A stretch of DNA of 64,000 nt. It comes from Actinoplanes nipponensis (GTDB taxonomy: Bacteria; Actinomycetota; Actinomycetes; Mycobacteriales; Micromonosporaceae). This document shows, piece after piece, positions 55,451-63,427 of this stretch. The stretch covers positions 62,001 through 126,000 of the forward strand of contig NZ_BOMQ01000024.1 of the NCBI RefSeq assembly GCF_016862275.1, given 5' to 3'. Within the stretch, counting starts at the first letter, position 1; every line of letters begins with the position of its first letter. Under the pieces are notes generated by a model. The model was not told where the DNA came from. It ran no database searches and worked only from the letters and a program-made list of their open reading frames with translations. The position numbers were made by a program, and so were the translations under genes.

Positions 55451-56169
55451 GCCGCCACCGCCGTCGACACGGCCCGCAGCCGGTCGGCGATGGCCGGCGC
55501 GTCCGGGGTGGCCGCGTCCGCGGCCACCGTGCCGGCGCGCAGCAGGACGAGCCGGTCGCTCCAGGCCGCCGCGGCCGGATCGTGGGTCACCATGAGCACG
55601 GTCACCCCGTCCCGGTCGACGGCGCGGCGCAGCAGGCCGAGGATCTGGCCGCCGGTGGTTGGGTCGAGCGCCCCCGTGGGCTCGTCCGCGAAGATCACCG
55701 AGGGGCCGGTGACCAGCGCCCGGGCGATCGCCACGCGCTGACGCTGCCCGCCGGACAGCTCGCCCACCGGCCGCGGGCCCGTGTCCGGGAGGCCGACGGC
55801 CGCCAACACCTCGTCGATGCCGCGCCGGCGCGGCCCGCCGAGCCGGGCGGGCAGCGCGAGGTTCTGCCGCACGGTCAGCTCGGAGAGCAGGTTGTAGGAC
55901 TGGAAGACGAAGCCGACCCGGTCGCGCCGCCACCGGGTGAGCGGCCGCTCGCGCAGCCGGCTGATCTCGCGGCCGGCCAGCCGCACCGAGCCGGAGCTGG
56001 GCCGGTCCAGACCGGCGGCGCAGTGCAGCAGCGTGCTCTTGCCCGAGCCCGTCGCTCCCATGACCGCGACGAACTCGCCGGCGGCCACGGTCAGCGACAC
56101 CTCTCGCAGCGCCACGATCCCCCGCGGGAAGACCCGCGCCACGTCCCTGAGCTCCAGCACCGGTTCCAT
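55447..56169 (-). CDS. ABC transporter ATP-binding protein, MacB/LolD type
   Basis: The 240-residue ATPase has Walker A GATGSGKST, Q-loop FQSYNLLSELTV, signature LSGGQRQR, Walker B VIFADEPTGALD and H-loop THD. The FADEPTGALD form is typical of the MacB/LolD/BceA group. It is the first gene of the leftward operon of four (ATPase, permease, kinase, regulator); the next gene's ATG overlaps its stop by four bases. Confidence 0.93.
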   Translation of the reverse strand: MEPVLELRDVARVFPRGIVALREVSLTVAAGEFVAVMGATGSGKSTLLHCAAGLDRPSSGSVRLAGREISRLRERPLTRWRRDRVGFVFQSYNLLSELTVRQNLALPARLGGPRRRGIDEVLAAVGLPDTGPRPVGELSGGQRQRVAIARALVTGPSVIFADEPTGALDPTTGGQILGLLRRAVDRDGVTVLMVTHDPAAAAWSDRLVLLRAGTVAADAATPDAPAIADRLRAVSTAVAA

Positions 56170-56257
56170 GCCGATCAGCCTGCCCGCCGGGCGCCCCGGC
56201 GGCAGCGGGGCTGGCTGGTGTCCGTGGGTGCGGATAACCGCACCCCGGGCGTGGGCA

Positions 56258-56833
56258 CTACGGCAGGAACTGCTCCTCGATCCTGGTCACCTCGCCCTTC
56301 TTGACGGTGAACCAGAACAGGGTGCCGTTCAGCAGGGTCCCGTAGTGTTTCGGGATCGCGGCCACCGTGATGGTGTCCTCGGTGCCCGGTCCGGCCTTCC
56401 CGACCGCCTTCACCACGACGTCCGGGGAGAGCGGCAGCTTCCGCAGCTTGGTGTTGTCGTTGACGATGAAGTAGTCGTTGTCGGGGGTGTCCTGCCCCGA
56501 GTCGGGGTACTTCTTCTGCCACGCCTTGGCGGCGGCCTCGCCGGTGAGGAATTCCACCAGGTCCATGGAGACCGCGTCGCTGCTCACCTTCTTGAGGTAG
56601 CCGGGCCAGCGGCCGTCGGCCAGCAGCGGAGCGGGCGGGGCCGAGGGCGTCGCGGCCGGGGTCGCGGTGGCCGCGGTGGGCGCGGGGCCGTCACCGAACT
56701 CGGCCGTGGCGACGGGCGCGGCGGCCGGCGGGGCCGCGGCCTTGTCGGGCGACTGCTGGGAGCAGGCGGTGAGGGTGAGCACGGAGACCGCGAGGCCGGT
56801 GACGGCGAGCAGTCTGGGCAGTCGTGACGGCAT
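56258..56833 (-). CDS. Predicted lipoprotein, function unknown
   Basis: The 191-residue product has a signal peptide and lipobox LTAC (MPSRLPRLLAVTGLAVSVLTLTAC). An Ala/Pro/Thr-rich linker (~residues 25-70) follows, then a folded part with DYFIVNDNTKLRKLPLSPDVVV and FWFTVKKGEVTRIEEQFLP. I recognise no family. It is probably surface-exposed. ATG 56833 was preferred over an upstream frame start because the signal peptide begins there. Its position suggests, but does not prove, a link to the ABC operon downstream. Confidence 0.75.
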   Translation of the reverse strand: MPSRLPRLLAVTGLAVSVLTLTACSQQSPDKAAAPPAAAPVATAEFGDGPAPTAATATPAATPSAPPAPLLADGRWPGYLKKVSSDAVSMDLVEFLTGEAAAKAWQKKYPDSGQDTPDNDYFIVNDNTKLRKLPLSPDVVVKAVGKAGPGTEDTITVAAIPKHYGTLLNGTLFWFTVKKGEVTRIEEQFLP

Positions 56834-56881
56834 GAGCAGAACATCGCACACCCGCGCCACCCCTCGGGGGCGGGACCGGTC

Positions 56882-57547
56882 CTAGCTGTTCAGGGCCGCC
56901 TCGACGCCCGGCTCGAGCGGGCCGAGGAAGACCGGGTCGCGCCGGGACACCACGTCGGCGAGGGCCTTGACCACCGCGCCGCGCTCGCGCACCACGCTGT
57001 GGAGCCACGGCTCGCGGTAGACGCGGACGGTGTCGTCGCCCACCCCGGTCGCGTCGACGCCCAGCCGCCGGCACAGGGCCACCGCGCGGTCGATGTGGTA
57101 GCTCTGGGTCACCACGATGGCCGCGCCGACCCCGAACACCCGGCGGGCCCGGGCACACGAGTCGTACGTGTCGAAGCCCGCGTGGTCCAGCACGATCCGC
57201 TGGCTCGGCACGCCCCGGTCGACCAGCCACTGGAACATCGCCCCGGGCTCGTTGTAGCCCCAGTCCATGTGGTCGCCGGAGACCAGGATGGCGCGGACCT
57301 TGCCGGCGGCCAGCAACTGCCGGGCGATCTCCAGCCGCGCCGCCAGGAACGGTGACGGTTCGCCGCCGGGATACACCTCGGCGCCGAGCACCAGCGCCAC
57401 CGGGGCGGCGGGCACGGACGCCACGCTGTGGACGCGGCCGTGGGCCTCCGCGCGGACCCAGAGGTCGCCGACCGCCATGGCCAGGACCGCCGCCGCCGCA
57501 CTGAGCGCGCCGGCCACGACGGCGCGCCGGAACCAGATCCTGATCAT
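56882..57547 (-). CDS. SanA/YdcF-like DUF218 membrane protein
   Basis: The 221-residue product has one N-terminal transmembrane helix. The DUF218 fold has APVALVLGAEVYPGGEPSPFLAARL, AILVSGDHMDWGYNEPGAM and VVTQSYHIDRAVALCRRLGV. In enterobacteria SanA affects envelope permeability and vancomycin sensitivity; the biochemical activity is unknown. The ATG at 57547 was selected because the membrane helix follows it directly. Divergent from the acetyltransferase gene. Confidence 0.87.
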   Translation of the reverse strand: MIRIWFRRAVVAGALSAAAAVLAMAVGDLWVRAEAHGRVHSVASVPAAPVALVLGAEVYPGGEPSPFLAARLEIARQLLAAGKVRAILVSGDHMDWGYNEPGAMFQWLVDRGVPSQRIVLDHAGFDTYDSCARARRVFGVGAAIVVTQSYHIDRAVALCRRLGVDATGVGDDTVRVYREPWLHSVVRERGAVVKALADVVSRRDPVFLGPLEPGVEAALNS

Positions 57548-57609
57548 GCGGTCACCATGCCAGCAGCCGTCAAGCGGGCCGCCGCGCGGGCGCGGCATGA
57601 TGGTCGGTG

Positions 57610-58329
57610 ATGATCACCTTGAACCGCATCGCCCCCGACGACGATCCGTTGCTGCTCTGGACCGCCCAGGACATGGCCACCGGGGCCCGGGCCTGGGCGC
57701 TCGGCGACGCCGCCGCCGTGGCCTGCCGGGACGTGTGCCGCCGCGACCGCCTGGCGCTGCGGGGCAGCCCGCCGGACGCCGCCGAGCTGCTGCGCCGGAT
57801 CCGGGGGCAGGTGGCCGGCTTCCACCCGGTGGCGGACGTCGCTCTGATCGACGCGCTGGTGGAACGGGTGGACGGGCTGGCGCCGGTGGCCCGGTTCGGG
57901 TGGATGGACACGACCGGCCCGGCGCCGCTCCCGGCGCGCGCGGACCCGGCGCCGCGCTGGCTCACCGACGCCGAGCTGCCCGAGGTCGCCGCGCTGCTGG
58001 ACGCGGAGCATCCCGGCTCGTGGGCGCGCCCCGGCGGTTCCGGCGTGCGGCGCTGGGCCGGCCTGCGCGACGCCGCCGGGGTGGTGCAGGCCGTGGCGGC
58101 CGACGCGTGGTCCGTACCGGAGATCGGTTTCGTCGCCGGGGTGGCGACCCGGGTCCGCGCCCGCGGGCGGGGCCTGGGCGCCACGCTGTGCGCGTTTCTC
58201 ACCGGCGAGCTGATCACGGGCCGGAGCCGGGTGGCGCTGCTGGTCGACCGCGACAACGGCGCGGCGATCCGGACCTACGAGAAGCTGGGCTACCGGATGC
58301 GCCCGATCGCGGCGGCCCGGTTCAGCTGA
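57610..58329 (+). CDS. GNAT-family acetyltransferase
   Basis: The 239-residue product has a long N-terminal part of no recognised family, then a C-terminal GNAT domain. The latter has the acetyl-CoA loop VRARGRGLGATLCAFLTGEL and the ending LLVDRDNGAAIRTYEKLGYRM. The substrate is unknown. ATG 57610 or GTG 57607 can start. It is the only rightward gene between pheT and argC, and its end overlaps the convergent epimerase gene by eight bases. Confidence 0.85.
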   Translation: MITLNRIAPDDDPLLLWTAQDMATGARAWALGDAAAVACRDVCRRDRLALRGSPPDAAELLRRIRGQVAGFHPVADVALIDALVERVDGLAPVARFGWMDTTGPAPLPARADPAPRWLTDAELPEVAALLDAEHPGSWARPGGSGVRRWAGLRDAAGVVQAVAADAWSVPEIGFVAGVATRVRARGRGLGATLCAFLTGELITGRSRVALLVDRDNGAAIRTYEKLGYRMRPIAAARFS

Positions 58330-59167
58330 CGGCGTCGCGCCAGCTGTGCTCGGGCTCGTAGCCCAGCAGGCGCCGGGCCTTGTCGATCGAGAGCAGCGTC
58401 TCGTGCTCCCCGAGCTCCTTGGTCACCGGTACGCCGGGAAACACCTCCGCCGCCAGCGACGCGCTGGACCGGCTCATCACCGTGTCGGCGTTGGCGATGA
58501 CGAAGACCTCCACGCCGGGGGTGTTGTACGCCAGCGCCCTGCGCACCGCCTGCGCGCCGTCCCGGGCGTCGATGTAGCCCCACAGGTTCCAGCTGCGGCT
58601 GCGCGGGTCCGCGTCGAACGACGGGAACTCGGCGTAGTCCTCGGGGTCCATGACGTTGGAGAACCGCAGCCCGGTCATCGTCAGCTCGGGGTTCCACCGG
58701 CAGAACTGCGCCGCCATCGTCTCCTCGAGGTGTTTGACCAGCGAGTACGTCGACTCGGGGCGGGCCGGGTAGGCCTCGTCCACCGGGATGTACGGCGGCG
58801 GCGTGGTGAACGGCAGCCCGAGCACGGTCTCGCTGGAGGCCCACACGACGTTCGTGATGCCGGCCAGCCGCGCCGCGGAGAACACGTTGTACGTGGCGGT
58901 GATGTTGTTGTGGAAGGTCGCCGCGTTCGGGATGAGTCCCGGCGCGGGGATCGCCGCCAGGTGCACCACCGCGTCGATCCTGTCGTAGCGGTCGTCGATG
59001 GCGGTCAGCGCCTCGACGGTCTGCCCGTAGTCGGTCAGATCGATCTTGAGGGCGGGGCGCGGGGCGGCGACGTCGAGGTTGACCACCTCGTTGCCGTGCG
59101 CGGTCAGGTCCGCGACCACCGCCCGTCCCAGCTTGCCGCTTCCGCCGGTCACCGCGATCCGGGTCAT
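58322..59167 (-). CDS. NAD-dependent epimerase/dehydratase family protein
   Basis: The 281-residue extended SDR has the NAD loop TGGSGKLG near the N terminus, VVHLAAIPAP, and the catalytic YxxxK as STYSLVKHLEE with an upstream Ser (WASSETVLG). It resembles actinobacterial sugar or uronate dehydrogenase-like members. Neighbouring GH3 glycosidase would fit carbohydrate use, but no pathway is evident. It lies 73 bp downstream of the GH3 gene, same strand, possibly cotranscribed. Confidence 0.87.
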   Translation of the reverse strand: MTRIAVTGGSGKLGRAVVADLTAHGNEVVNLDVAAPRPALKIDLTDYGQTVEALTAIDDRYDRIDAVVHLAAIPAPGLIPNAATFHNNITATYNVFSAARLAGITNVVWASSETVLGLPFTTPPPYIPVDEAYPARPESTYSLVKHLEETMAAQFCRWNPELTMTGLRFSNVMDPEDYAEFPSFDADPRSRSWNLWGYIDARDGAQAVRRALAYNTPGVEVFVIANADTVMSRSSASLAAEVFPGVPVTKELGEHETLLSIDKARRLLGYEPEHSWRDAVS

Positions 59168-59240
59168 GTCAGTCCTCTCGGGTGTGCTGCTCCGCCCCCC
59201 AGGATTGCCGATCATCGCCGGGCCCGCTGGGTGACGGGGG

Positions 59241-61523
59241 TCAGCCGATCCGGAAGCGGGCGCTCAGCAGGCTGCCGGGGCGCGAGTTCGGGCCGACCAG
59301 CAGGTCGAACTCGCCGGGCTCGACCACCCGGCGGGCGTCGGCGGTGACCAGGGAGCAGTCGGCCGCGGCGAGCTGGAGGTCGACCGTCACGCTCGTCCCG
59401 GCGGGCACCGCCACCTGCCGGTACGCCTTGAGCTCGCGCGCCGCCCAGGTGACGCTGGTGACCAGGTCGCTGATGTAGACCTGCACGGTCTCCAGCGCCG
59501 GCCGGCTGCCCGTGTTGGTGAGCCGGACGCTGGCCCGGACCGTGCCGTCCGGGGCCACCCGGGGCTCGGCGATCGTCAGGTCGGCGTACTCGACGGTGGT
59601 GTAGCTCAGGCCCTCGCCGAAGGCGAACAGCGGGTCCTGGGTCAGGTCCGCGTAGCGGGTGCCGTGCTGGCCGCGGATCTGGTTGTAGTAGACCGGCTGC
59701 TGGCCGACGTGCCGGGCCGCCGACAGCGGCATCCGCCCGGTCGGCTCGATCAGCCCGAGCAGCAGCTCGGCCAGCGCCCGGCCGCCGCGCATGCCGGGGT
59801 TGAACGCCTGCACGACGGCGGCCGAGGCCAGCGCGGAGGGCGGCAGCGCGGCCGGCTTGGAGTTCAGCAGCACGAGCACCACCGGGGTGTCCAGCTCGGC
59901 CAGCGCGTCCAGCAGCGCGATCTGGCCGCCCTGCAGCTCCAGCGTGGCGGTGGACCGGCTCTCGCCGGTCAGCGCGACCGTGTCGCCGACCACCACGACC
60001 GCGTAGTCGGCGGCCCGGGCCGCGGCGACGGCCTCGGCGATCATCGCGGGGTCGGCGGTGGCCGGCTCGGAGATCGGCGGCCGGGGCTGCCCGTCCGGGT
60101 ACGTGGCGCCGGCCGGGTCCGGCACCAGCCGCTCGATCTCGGCGCCGCGCGCGGTGGTGATCGTCCAGTCGGCCGGGGCGACCGCCCGGAAGCCGTCGAG
60201 CACGGTCTCGATCAGCTCGCGGGGCTGGCCGTCGGGCATCCAGTCGACCTGGCCGGAGGCGCCGGCCCAGTCGCCGAGCTGGGACTGCGGCGCGTCCGCG
60301 TTCGGGCCGATCACGGCGACGGTCCGCGCGGCGCCGGCGCTCGTGGCGCGGCCGTCGCGGCCGGCGGTCAGCCCGCCGGCCAGCGGCAGCGTGCCGTCGT
60401 TGCGCAGCAGCACCAGCGAGCGGCGGGCGATCTCCAGGTTGAGCGCGGCGTGCTCGGCGTGCCCGATCACCGCGGCCTGCCGCTCGGCGTCGGGGGCGCG
60501 CGGGTTCTCGAACAGCCCGAGCTCGAACTTGAGCCGCAGGATCCGCCGGACCGCGGCGTCGATCTCGGCCTCGGCCAGGCGGCCCTGCTCCACGGCGGCC
60601 TGCGCCCCCTCGAAGAAGCCCGGGGTGGTCATGACCAGGTCGTTGCCCGCCCGGACGGCCTGCGCGGCGGCGTCGACCAGGTCGGCGCAGACCTTCTGCT
60701 CCCACACCATCCGGCCGACGTTGTCCCAGTCGGTGACCAGCGTGCCGGTGAAGCCCCACTCCTGCTTGAGGACGTCGTTGAGCAGCCAGCGGTTGAGCGT
60801 GATGGGCACGCCGTCCATCGACTGGTAGCCGAGCATGAAGGTGGCGCAGCCCTCACGGGCCACCCGCTCGAACGGCGGCAGGAACCAGGAGCGCAGCTTG
60901 CGCGGGCTCAGGTCGGCCTCGCTGGCGTCCCGCCCGCCCTGGGTCTCGGAGTAGCCGGCGAAGTGCTTCGCCGAGGCCAGCACGGCGGTCGGGTCGGTCA
61001 GCCCGTCGCCCTGGTAGCCGCGGACCATCGCCGACCCCAGCTCGCCGATGAGGTACGGGTCCTCGCCGAACGTCTCGTCCACCCGGCCCCAGCGCAGGTC
61101 CCGGGTGATGCACAGCACGGGGGAGAAGGTCCAGTGGATGCCGGTCGCGGAGACCTCGATCGCGGTGACCCGGGCGACCCGCTCGACCAGGGCCGCGTCC
61201 CAGCTGGCGGCCATGGCGAGCTGGGTCGGGAACACCGTGGCGCCGGGCCAGAAGCCGTGGCCGTGGATGCAGTCCTCGGCGGTGATCAGCGGGATGCCGA
61301 GCCGGGTGTTCGCGGCCAGGTCGATGGCCTCGAGCATGCGCTCCGGGGAGGCGTGCAGGATGGAGCCGGCCAGCCGCGTGCTGACCGCGTCCTTGAGGTT
61401 GCCCCGGGCGTCCAGCTGCAGCATCTGACCGATCTTCTCGGCCAGGGTCATCCGGCCCAGCAGGTCCTCGACACGCCGTTCGACGGCGAGCGAGGGATCA
61501 CGGTACGGGTCCGCAGGGGCCAC
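59241..61523 (-). CDS. Glycoside hydrolase family 3 beta-glycosidase
   Basis: This predicted beta-glucosidase or xylosidase is probably intracellular, as no signal peptide is seen. The 760-residue product has an N-terminal barrel (KIGQMLQLDA; KHF at 186-188; nucleophile Asp265 in TLVTDWDNVG). The second alpha/beta domain (SLVLLRNDGTLPL onward) comes next, then a C-terminal FnIII-like domain. GTG 61523 was chosen because GGAGGA lies six bases upstream. Two copies of the palindrome CCGGTACCGG upstream are candidate operators. Confidence 0.93.
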   Translation of the reverse strand: MAPADPYRDPSLAVERRVEDLLGRMTLAEKIGQMLQLDARGNLKDAVSTRLAGSILHASPERMLEAIDLAANTRLGIPLITAEDCIHGHGFWPGATVFPTQLAMAASWDAALVERVARVTAIEVSATGIHWTFSPVLCITRDLRWGRVDETFGEDPYLIGELGSAMVRGYQGDGLTDPTAVLASAKHFAGYSETQGGRDASEADLSPRKLRSWFLPPFERVAREGCATFMLGYQSMDGVPITLNRWLLNDVLKQEWGFTGTLVTDWDNVGRMVWEQKVCADLVDAAAQAVRAGNDLVMTTPGFFEGAQAAVEQGRLAEAEIDAAVRRILRLKFELGLFENPRAPDAERQAAVIGHAEHAALNLEIARRSLVLLRNDGTLPLAGGLTAGRDGRATSAGAARTVAVIGPNADAPQSQLGDWAGASGQVDWMPDGQPRELIETVLDGFRAVAPADWTITTARGAEIERLVPDPAGATYPDGQPRPPISEPATADPAMIAEAVAAARAADYAVVVVGDTVALTGESRSTATLELQGGQIALLDALAELDTPVVLVLLNSKPAALPPSALASAAVVQAFNPGMRGGRALAELLLGLIEPTGRMPLSAARHVGQQPVYYNQIRGQHGTRYADLTQDPLFAFGEGLSYTTVEYADLTIAEPRVAPDGTVRASVRLTNTGSRPALETVQVYISDLVTSVTWAARELKAYRQVAVPAGTSVTVDLQLAAADCSLVTADARRVVEPGEFDLLVGPNSRPGSLLSARFRIG

Positions 61524-61580
61524 GAGATTTCCTCCGAAACGCAACACATCGGTAAGCGTCGGAAGTGTCGCACAGCCCGG

Positions 61581-61630
61581 AACCGGTACCGGGGACCGCA
61601 GGGGTCGGATCTTCGGTCAACCGGTACCGG
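61581..61630. promoter_or_regulatory. Twin palindromes upstream of the GH3 gene, candidate operators
   Basis: AACCGGTACCGG occurs at 61581-61592 and again at 61619-61630, centres 38 bp apart. Both contain the 10-bp perfect palindrome CCGGTACCGG. They lie about 60 and 98 bp upstream of the GH3 start, a usual place for a sugar-responsive repressor site. No regulator gene is adjacent. Confidence 0.45.
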
Positions 61631-61718
61631 AACCGCGCAGGCGTCCTGGGTGGCCTCCTCGCGCCGGGCCGGGGGGTGGCGTGCCCGGCCCGCACGGCCA
61701 CCGCGCCGCTGACCGCCG

Positions 61719-62210
61719 TCAGTACGCCGGGCAGATCCGCGCGCGCACCACGTCGAGGATGCGGGCCGCCTCGGCCTCGCCGAACCCGTCCGGGTGCCCG
61801 GGAGCGGCGAACCGCCGGCCGGTCTCGCGCACGAGGGCGGGTCGGTCCCCGGGATGCTGCCGGATGCTGCGGCACTGGAGCAGGCCGCGGTCGACGAGCG
61901 TGCGGAGGTCGGCGGCGCCGACGATGGCCGGGTCGATCCGGCGCAGGTCGGCGACGTAAGCCTCCGCGGCGGCGCGGTCCGGTGGGGCCGGCGCGCCGGG
62001 CGGTGGCGCTCCGGGTGGCGGCGGGGCGCCCGGCGGGAGGGCGGCGCCGGCCGGGGGCGGGGCCCCGGGTGGTGGCGGGCCCCCGGGCGGTGGTGAGGCG
62101 CCGGGTGGAGGGCCGGCGGGCGGCGGTGGGCCGGCGGGGGATGCGGCGGCGCAGCCGCCCGCGAGGGTGGCCAGGATCAGGCCGGCGACCAGGACGGGAC
62201 GTGCTCCCAC
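61719..62210 (-). CDS. DUF732-type lipoprotein with proline-rich linker
   Basis: The 163-residue product has a signal peptide with lipobox (LILATLAGGC). A Pro/Gly/Ala linker of PPPGAPPPP-like repeats (~residues 25-75) follows. The C-terminal DUF732-like domain (DLRRIDPAIVGAADLRTLVDRGLLQCRSIRQ) has two cysteines. Similar proteins are numerous in mycobacteria and relatives, with unknown role. The GTG at 62210 has GGGGAGG upstream; the longer frame would put residues ahead of the signal peptide. Confidence 0.8.
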   Translation of the reverse strand: MGARPVLVAGLILATLAGGCAAASPAGPPPPAGPPPGASPPPGGPPPPGAPPPAGAALPPGAPPPPGAPPPGAPAPPDRAAAEAYVADLRRIDPAIVGAADLRTLVDRGLLQCRSIRQHPGDRPALVRETGRRFAAPGHPDGFGEAEAARILDVVRARICPAY

Positions 62211-62399
62211 GGCTGCCTCCCCGGGGACGTGGGCGATCCCGCCACGGTAGCGACCGGCCCGCACCGCTGGCCGCACCACCGGTGCGGGCAGTTCCTGCTC
62301 CGCGACGGCTTGGTCGGTCACGCCGGGAGGTCCGCGACCTGATCGGGTGACCGCCTCACCATTCGAGGTTGCCGGATGGCTATGCGCGTTGATACGGTC

Positions 62400-62419
62400 C
62401 TCTGCATAGTCATGCGGAG
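62400..62419. promoter_or_regulatory. ARG-box-like dyad upstream of argC
   Basis: The dyad CTC-T-GCAT-AGTC-ATGC-G-GAG is symmetric in 14 of 20 bases and ends seven bases before the argC ATG, including part of the ribosome site. ArgR/AhrC boxes are AT-rich dyads with a similar layout. Arginine repression of argCJ is the likely meaning; argR is not in this window. Confidence 0.55.
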
Positions 62420-62425
62420 GTAAGT

Positions 62426-63427
62426 ATGGGAATCAGGGTCGCTGTCGCCGGGGCGAGCGGGTACGCCGGGGGCGAGCTGCTGCGCCTGATCGCCGGGCAC
62501 CCCGAGCTCGACCTGGTCGCCGCCACGGCCCACAGCCAGGCGGGCACGCCGGTGGCCGCCGTACACCCGCAGCTCACCGGCCTGGACCTGGTCCTCGGCG
62601 CGACCGACGCGGCGACGCTGGCCGACGCCGACCTGGTCTTCCTGGCCCTGCCGCACGGGCAGTCGGCCGCGCTGGCCGCCCAGCTGCCCGCCGGGGTCAA
62701 GATCGTCGACCTCGGCGCCGACTTCCGGCTGCACGACGCCGACGCCTGGGGCCGGTACTACGGCGGCACGCACGCCGGCACCTGGACGTACGGCCTGCCG
62801 GAGCTGCCCGGGCACCGGGCGGCCATCGCCGCCAGCGACCGGGTGGCCAACACCGGCTGCTACGCGGCCACCATCGCCCTGGCCCTGGCCCCGCTCATCG
62901 CCGCCGGGGCCGCCGATCCCGCCGACGTGGTGGTGGTCGCCTCCTCGGGCACCTCCGGCGCCGGCCGCGCGGCCAAGGTCAGCCTGCTGGCCAGCGAGGT
63001 GCTGGGCGACCTTTCGCCCTACAAGGTCGGCGCGCACCAGCACGTTCCCGAGATCAAGCAGGCGACCGGGGCGACCTCGCTGTCGATGACGCCGGTGCTC
63101 GCGCCGATGCCGCGCGGCATCCTCGCCACCGTCACCGCCCGCCCGCTCGGCGACGCCGACCCGCGCGCGGTGCTCCAGGCGGCCTACGCCGACGAGCCGT
63201 TCGTGCACGTGCTGCCGGCCGGCGCCTGGCCGCACACCGCGGCCACGGCCGGCTCCAACTCGTGCCACCTGCAGGCCACCCTCGACGTCGACTCCGGCCG
63301 GATCGTCGTCGTCAGCGCCCTGGACAACCTCGGCAAGGGCGCCGCGGGCCAGGCCGTGCAATGCGCCAACCTCATGCTCGGCCTGCCGGAGACCGCGGGC
63401 CTGAAGGTATTCGGAGTCGCACCGTGA
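62426..63427 (+). CDS. argC: N-acetyl-gamma-glutamyl-phosphate reductase
   Basis: It performs the third step of arginine synthesis. The 333-residue product has the NADP loop VAGASGYAGGELLRL near the N terminus and the catalytic cysteine in VANTGCYAATIAL (residue ~151). It then has SGTSGAGRAAK and the C-terminal DNLGKGAAGQAVQ. The ATG has GGAGG five bases upstream. The stop overlaps argJ by four bases (GTGA). Confidence 0.96.
   Translation: MGIRVAVAGASGYAGGELLRLIAGHPELDLVAATAHSQAGTPVAAVHPQLTGLDLVLGATDAATLADADLVFLALPHGQSAALAAQLPAGVKIVDLGADFRLHDADAWGRYYGGTHAGTWTYGLPELPGHRAAIAASDRVANTGCYAATIALALAPLIAAGAADPADVVVVASSGTSGAGRAAKVSLLASEVLGDLSPYKVGAHQHVPEIKQATGATSLSMTPVLAPMPRGILATVTARPLGDADPRAVLQAAYADEPFVHVLPAGAWPHTAATAGSNSCHLQATLDVDSGRIVVVSALDNLGKGAAGQAVQCANLMLGLPETAGLKVFGVAP

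Noticed and set aside
45931..62210. Integrative element or prophage between pheT and argC
   Set aside because: No integrase, transposase, tRNA attachment site, structural phage genes or direct end repeats were seen.
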